From Lepidonotus clava (Eukaryota > Annelida > Polychaeta > Phyllodocida > Polynoidae), in the NCBI GenBank assembly GCA_936440205.1, contig OW387139.1, forward strand, positions 29,972,378-30,036,377: DNA of 64,000 nt, given 5' to 3'. Shown one piece after another: positions 58,601-64,000 of the stretch. Made by a program: the position numbers and the translations under genes. Position 1 is the first letter of the stretch; every line of letters begins with the position of its first letter. The notes beneath the pieces are model-generated. The model saw only the letters and a program-made list of their open reading frames with translations. It was not told the origin of the DNA and made no database searches.

Positions 58601-59120
58601 CAATTGGTTGTCGGATGTTGATGACCATCGACGTCTTGGCAAATAATTTATTTCGGCGATAGCTTAATTGTCGTTCATGAAATATGGGGTGCTCCTACTG
58701 AAAGTAATAAACCATATTAATCAGGCAAACAGACAGTTTTATATTTCTCAAATTTATGACAGGTTTTCCCTGAAATTGCATTTACCTTTGCGTTAATGAC
58801 AATAAAGCGGATAATGCCGACAGATTCATCATAACTAAGTTATAATACTGATAGATCTATTCATTATAACTATGATTTTTAAACGGAAGAATAGCCCAAC
58901 TGATATAACAGAAGCTCTCTGAAAACAACTTGCCGTTGTAGAGACCCTTACATTTTCACCTATCACCTTTCCGTTGATATTGTTTCATATTCTTTATATA
59001 GGTTTTCTATCTAATTATCTCAATCTAATTTTCCATGTATTTCTTATGATTTAATGCGACTAATAGATGTCATTTTGCTACAATTAATTTTAATTTCATC
59101 CATATTCTCTTCTCATACAC
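58601..59120. other. AT-rich DNA, nothing recognised
   Basis: No gene or repeat recognised. Confidence 0.6.
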
Positions 59121-59187
59121 ACATGGTTGATGACCAGCTAAGGCTTTCAGTCCTGTATGTGTACAACAGCCACCTCTGTAGCCAGTC

Positions 59188-59215
59188 GAGCTGCTCACCG
59201 TTCTTTGAGCTGCTC
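59188..59215. promoter_or_regulatory. Paired GAGCTGCTC dyads (19-bp spacing)
   Basis: Two exact copies, at 59188-59196 and 59207-59215, same orientation, 19 bp apart (about two helical turns), at the edge of the CpG-rich region. Confidence 0.5.
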
Positions 59216-60187
59216 GCCCGAGGCGGCGGGGCGTGTTATTAGGACTGAAAGGCGGGCGCTCACCTGGACTGCGGCCGGCGCTGCTCCTCGGCATCAACCG
59301 ACGCCGGGCGGCCGCTAATACCTGGCCAGATTAGGCCTATCACCTTCCACTTAACGGACTCCTCCGGGCCCGCCGTGGAGACCTATAGCGTGGTGGTTGT
59401 TGTCATGAGGAAAAAGGCAGCAGACCGGATACTACTAAAGCCACCACAAGGCCGCCTCCCTGGTCATCCCTAGGCCTATCGGGTTGCCGCTGTATGTGCG
59501 GTAATTGCTACGGTAATGGTTAGAAAGTGTCATGCATCACGTGTCCCTGGCTGGCCCTCCCCCAATTTGTCATCCCTCCCACCTCCACACCCTCCCCCCC
59601 CTCACCCACCCGCCTTTAAAGCAGGGGCCATATGATGGATCTACGCCGTGTGTACATAGCGCCGCCATAAGGCCCGGCCGGCCGCCCACCGCCGGCCCCA
59701 CTTAGAACAATGATGTGCCCGGCCCCGCGGGGATAGCGGCCAATTGCTACCAATATAGATAGATTGCATTGCAGCGGGATCACCCTTCTGGGAGCCCGGT
59801 GATCTTTTGATTGTTATCCTATTTACTTAGCCGCCTCTCGGCGGGCACAACCCAAACCCGCCTCTGAGGGGGAGGAGCGCGCGGGCAAACATTTCTTTAC
59901 GACGCACGCTGAGCAATATAATGCACTGGTGCCTTTGTCATCTAAATAATACCCACTGGCCGTGGAGGGGGTAGGGGAGAGCGGCCACTGCTTTCCACCC
60001 AGCATTGTCGGTGGAGGTGCTCATCAAAATTTCATGGAGCGGCATCCGCGGCCGTCGGCGCGGCGCGCCCATTACCTGTATGTATATTGCCGCGCGCCGA
60101 CCGTTAATGATGCCCGCCGATTGGGCAAGGGCCTCCCGCCGCTCACCGCCGGGTCATTCATAATGCAGGGGGTTCTGAGCAGGAAGC

Positions 60188-60196
60188 GAGCAGCTC
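60188..60196. promoter_or_regulatory. Single GAGCAGCTC dyad
   Basis: Exact copy, with C before and A after, in CpG-rich DNA. ACAGCTCGG at 60291 is a weaker partial match about 100 bp further on. Confidence 0.4.
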
Positions 60197-60520
60197 AGCC
60201 CGCCGACGACGACGACGTATCAGGGCTGAGAGGTGCAGAGTTGTCAGTGAGGCTCACCAACAGCAGACCGCCTGGATATTGTTGTGGAAAACAGCTCGGA
60301 CCAACTCAGAGCGACTCACAACTGCTCATCAGCGGCCGGGTCGTCACCCGCGCTTTGTCCGCTTCGTTACACGGACAGGCCGGAAGCAGAGGTCGCCGAT
60401 GAGGCCAGAGGTCAGGGTGCAGGCGCACTACACCCCCTCACAACCCCCCCCCTCCTAGGGCGGGGCGGGAGGCAGTTCACTTGTTGGTGGCCGTCTATAG
60501 TCTTTGACCCACCATCATTC

Positions 60521-61121
60521 TTCCTGACGTAGGCAGAATCTAGGCCCTGAAGCTAGTCTGCTCCAAAGGTCATTTGCTATTGAGAAATTTAAAGAAAACC
60601 TGACCAAAGGTCAGTACGTGTTTTGCATGGTCGGAGAACTTTGCAAGAGTATCCCAGCGCTGCCGCTTGATCTAACCAGTCTGAAGGAAAGCTCCATACA
60701 CTTTTCAGTAGCACACTTGGTTTTACTACGCTTTCTATGAGCATTCTCTTGAATCAATCAGTTTTTCTACTGTATTATGTTGTTGATTTATGAAAGTCGC
60801 ATATCAAAACCAAGAAAAGATCCCCGCGTTATTTGCATGTGTTTTCTTAAATAATGTTATACACGGAGAGTTATCCATATCATTTATTCGAGCCGAGATC
60901 TGTAATTTAAACACATGACGCGAACGGTGGAGAATAAACAAAAACCAACTTTGTGTCAAGACATGCTTAGGTATGGTATTTATAGTGTGCAACAAATTTA
61001 AATATTCTGTATGTTGTATGTTTCCTCATTCTTGGGACTTTGATACTCTTGTTTATGCTGGCTGCCCAATAATGGTAATAGATACATAAAGCATTTTCCG
61101 AAGCCATACACCCGTAGTAAT
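60521..61121. other. AT-rich DNA, nothing recognised
   Basis: Short AT-rich interval before the nested transposon; no gene. Confidence 0.6.
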
Positions 61122-62937
61122 ATCCCAGCAAACAACTTCACGTTGTTACAACGTTGCTACAACATTACACTTTGGTTGCAACAACATTGCAAAATTATGT
61201 TGTCGCAATGTAAAAATGTGGACTCCCAGAGAGGTTGCAGCAACGTTATACACAACGTTGTATAATAACCAATTTACAACCTTTTTACCTACAACCTAAA
61301 TATTTTTTGGGCACAGACCTAGAATTCCCATGTATAATACAATTGATATTCTGGAATGTAATTAAGGCTGTTTTTAAAAAATTACCAGTCCCAAATCTTG
61401 CCCATTTGAAAATGTTGCACAGTTTTGCAACATAATCAAACATATGAAAGTATTTATTTGACAAACTGATCAAATCAATCTACCAGTTTAATTTATGATC
61501 ACATAATATTCATTCAAGAGTACATGTACTCTCAGAACACCAACCTTATTTATGCTCATAAGGTTAGATCATATCAGGTTAATGACCTTTTGCATTTACA
61601 ATTGAGTATTTCAAAGCTAAGAAGGTGCATTATATTATGGAGCTACGGAAAAGGTGTTTAACCCCTTCAACCCTCTATTTCTGAGAATATTAGGTAGAAA
61701 ATATCTGTAGACAAGAGAAAGTAAGCTTTCAAATGCTGCAAACCTTTTTAAAATATTCCTTTTAGAAGCTAAGATATGGTTGTATGAAGTGCCCTACCTC
61801 TTGTATTATAGAAACACCCTAATCCTGATTATCATGTTATTTTCCATGTTACGGCATCTTGAACTTTACCATATTCAGTAAGGAAAAGAAGGCATATCTA
61901 ATTATAGAAAATGATAGAAATGTAATAACTTTTGATTCAGAAGGTTATTTCTCTACCTGTTTGAAGTATTAGGTGAACAAAGATATTTTCTACATTATCC
62001 ATAACAAATGTTCCATTGACCTTTAATATTCTTTTTTCTATAACCATGGTAACTCAACAACTTTTCTTAAACATAGAATTTCCTGGAAAAAACATTCCAT
62101 TGCAAATTTCCCATAATGCCTCATTCATGAAAATTTGGTTATTTATGTAAATGCCATTGAATTCTATACAAATTTTCATATAAGTCAAGTTTTCACACAA
62201 AATTGCATAAGAAATATGTTTTTTCCAAATAATTCCTTAGTTATTGCAATTGAGAGGGTGATTTCGAGGTTTTGCCATATTTGCCCTAAATTGGGCATGA
62301 TGTCCTTTACTTAAATATATGTTCCAAAAGAACTAATTATCTTTGAAGGATAATATAAAAAGCTGAAGATTCCTTGGAACATCAGGAATATTTTGATATT
62401 TACCTTTTGACTGTAGGTTAAATACTCATTTTGCAATTAGAAAATAACCATAACATTAGGTTCCAATTTATGGGTAACAGCCATGTGGTGGCCAAATATG
62501 GCCTTATGGGGTGGAAGGGGTTAACCTTTAACATTAACCTACATTTCACTCATAATATGATTATTTTGCTAAAATATGTAATAAAACCATATTACCTTAT
62601 TCAGAACATGTTATTAATTCATTTCAACTGAAAACATTTTTTAAGTATTTATCCTGAATGACATATTTTGAAAAACGTTTTTGAAATATGTTACCTTTTA
62701 AACAGTGGTGCCACCTGTATGTTGTTTTTAGGTCATAATACAATGTTGCTGCTACGTTGTGAAAATAACGTTGTCATACACAACGTTTTTACAACGTTAT
62801 TTTACAATGTTGTGGCAATCTTGCAACCCAACATTATCTTGCTATGTGGTGGCAACGTTGCTGCAACGTTTTTCTTCAAATGTTGTAGAAAGGTAATGTT
62901 GCACAACGTTGTCTGAACGTTGTGTGTTTGCTGGGAT
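61122..62937. mobile_element. Outer inverted-repeat DNA transposon with ACGTTGY-rich ends
   Basis: ATCCCAGCAAACA (61122-61134) is mirrored at the right end (62925-62937). Inside each end runs a subterminal zone of ACGTTG/CAACGT words; CAACGTTG followed by CAACATTAC is shared by both arms, so imperfect inverted repeats extend about 50 bp. No transposase frame is present. Without the inner insertion (61658-62524) it is about 950 bp. No target duplication is evident beyond a possible 2-bp AT. The CCCAG start and ACGTT words recall the MITE copies at 33.1 and 42.9 kb. Confidence 0.65.
61662..62520. mobile_element. Inner TTAA-flanked MITE nested in the outer element
   Basis: CCCCTTCAACCC (61662-61673) is matched in inverted orientation by GGGTGGAAGGGG (62509-62520), 11 of 12 positions. 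Both ends are immediately flanked by TTAA (61658-61661 and 62521-62524), the target duplication used by piggyBac and Kolobok transposons. The 859-bp body is AT-rich and non-coding, so it is non-autonomous. It inserted after the outer element and is therefore younger. Confidence 0.65.
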
Positions 62938-64000
62938 GGGTATTCGCAATTTGCAATGTAAAAGGACAAGTCAACGACCACATATAAATCTCAGCGATTC
63001 AATATTTACATTCAGCAGTCATAAGTCCATTATCTTTTGCATGAAAGCCGTCATTAGACCAATAATAGACCGGCAATAGTAGCAGAATTTGCTCGGGGCA
63101 TGTCCGTTACAGGGGACGGGCCGCAATGGTCAGATTGCATGCCAGGCCGTCGTAGGGACTGTTGGCTCTGGAAGACAGCAAATCAGCAAACAAAGGCAAT
63201 GGGGTAGCGATTAAGTCACATACACAGTCTCAGAACTGAGGCAGCAGGGCTTTAGCGAAGTTGTAAAAGGCTGTCATGTCAACCTTTAAGTATGTTTCTT
63301 AATGGGATGCCGGAATGTATTTCTGATAGGGCATCATAAGCCGGTGTTTCCTGTAGAGGTTTAACTTGTTCTGATACCACCAAATGGGTCTGTACAATAC
63401 TGCTACATCGGTGATAATGAACTATAGCAGCTGTCCCTGTGCGTCAGGCACCGGGGTTTGGACCACACAATTGCGCGCCATTCCCACTCCTGAATATTTC
63501 AATACCAATATTTGGCCCCATGCACAATCATGAGTCGTCATTGCTTCTCTCCTACCCTGTAGCCATCCCAGCCAGCTGGGCCTCATGCAGGATGTCGTTT
63601 CTGCCAGTAGTGAATGCAATTTAGTCCCCACGACATTTTCTACTACGATACGAGGAAACCTTTCCTTTGCAATTTGTCATGGAGAAGCCCTTCCATACTT
63701 TCAAAACAGTGACACTTTTGTTATTATGTGGGAAATATCAGACAGTTTGTCAGAACTGTTGAAGCCATCTGCGGTCTATTGTCATATTCCTCTCAAATGC
63801 AGTTCATTTTTTCGTATAATTTTATTTTGATTCCAGACTATCTAGACAAAATGTTATTGTGGACTATAGGAAGGAAATCAACAACATACATTTTATCATT
63901 TCTAACAGGATGAAGCCACATGCTGGCTTCGCTATTTTAGGAAATTGGCTCCAGTTCTATTCGGGCAAACTGGCTTCCATCTTACAAATTGTGAGAACGC
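62938..64000. other. Mixed DNA, no gene
   Basis: AT-rich with a GC-richer piece at 63080-63170. Short overlapping frames at 63420-63910 have no recognisable motif. Nothing else seen. Confidence 0.5.

Larger units (their letters stand above)
59121..60520. other. Strong CpG island region
   Basis: Nearly continuous GC-rich, CpG-dense DNA with GGCCGGC and GCCGCC words, including GCCGCCAT (YY1/Pho-type) at about 59661. It holds three dyads. A 146-codon plus frame (59962-60402) is a stop-poor composition effect with no domain. A gene promoter in or near this region is plausible, but none can be fixed. Confidence 0.45.

Noticed and set aside
59962-60402. 146-codon plus frame in a CpG island
   Set aside because: Same composition effect; no domain and no supporting exon structure.
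1-64000. Conserved animal microRNAs (let-7, mir-10/100, mir-9, mir-124, mir-125) and homeobox exons
   Set aside because: I looked for mature sequences and for the WFQNRR homeodomain core and found none; a tool search could still find diverged ones.
1-64000. CRISPR arrays, bacterial operons or phage genes
   Set aside because: No regularly spaced repeats, Shine-Dalgarno-led gene strings or packed ORFs; the DNA is eukaryotic in character.

Overview
This 64 kb window looks like non-coding DNA from a marine invertebrate, most likely a deuterostome (echinoderm, hemichordate or cephalochordate). The evidence is indirect. There are no packed ORFs or operons. The AT-rich DNA is interrupted by short CpG-rich islands, the word TAGGCCT is frequent, and there are several short inverted-repeat DNA transposons and one decayed LINE tail. 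The species assignment is tentative. No convincing protein-coding gene of the host was recognised. The longest reading frames (two of 200 codons) are close to what chance gives in this much DNA and resemble no family I know. One 3'-terminal exon and one TATA-less promoter are offered as low-to-moderate confidence candidates. The window could be an intergenic regulatory landscape or the inside of a very long intron.

Layout. 1-9.35 kb: alternating AT-rich DNA and CpG-rich islands carrying ten of the seventeen exact copies of a dyad word, GAGC-W-GCTC, often in pairs. 9.6-10.6 kb: a tract of degenerate CCCGAA words with an LTR-like promoter cassette (relic). 10.6-24 kb: mostly AT-rich, with an (AAG)n array, a 10-bp GC hairpin, an 80-nt near-perfect hairpin at 19.75 kb and two clusters of T-box half-sites. 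24-29.5 kb: the most CpG-rich part, with a perfect NRF1-type site at 26.08 kb and another dyad pair. 29.5-36.9 kb: mixed, with a 356-bp inverted-repeat element at 33.1 kb and a compact E2F/CCAAT/kappaB/E-box/YY1 cluster at 34.7-34.8 kb that reads like a promoter firing leftwards. 38.6-43.1 kb: the 3' end of a LINE, a hAT-like MITE and a second, inverted copy of the 33.1 kb element. 43-52.7 kb: AT-rich, with a palindrome-filled 274-bp MITE at 47.05 kb, TA/TG microsatellites, an exact 4 x 16-bp tandem array at 49.86 kb and the candidate exon at 50.4 kb. 52.7-60.5 kb: CpG-rich islands alternate with AT-rich DNA, and the dyad word returns as a triplet, a pair and a single. 61.1-62.9 kb: one inverted-repeat transposon carrying a second, TTAA-flanked one inside it.

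How it fits together. The strongest unexplained signal is the recurrence of GAGCWGCTC: 17 exact copies, against about 0.5 expected at random. Nearly all lie in GC-rich islands, and close neighbours are spaced near whole helical turns. With T-box, MEIS-like, CRE/SMAD, Su(H)-like and GTCACGTGAC sites also present, the simplest reading is a cis-regulatory region of developmental genes whose islands share a homodimeric factor I cannot name. That function is inference; the recurrence is directly visible.
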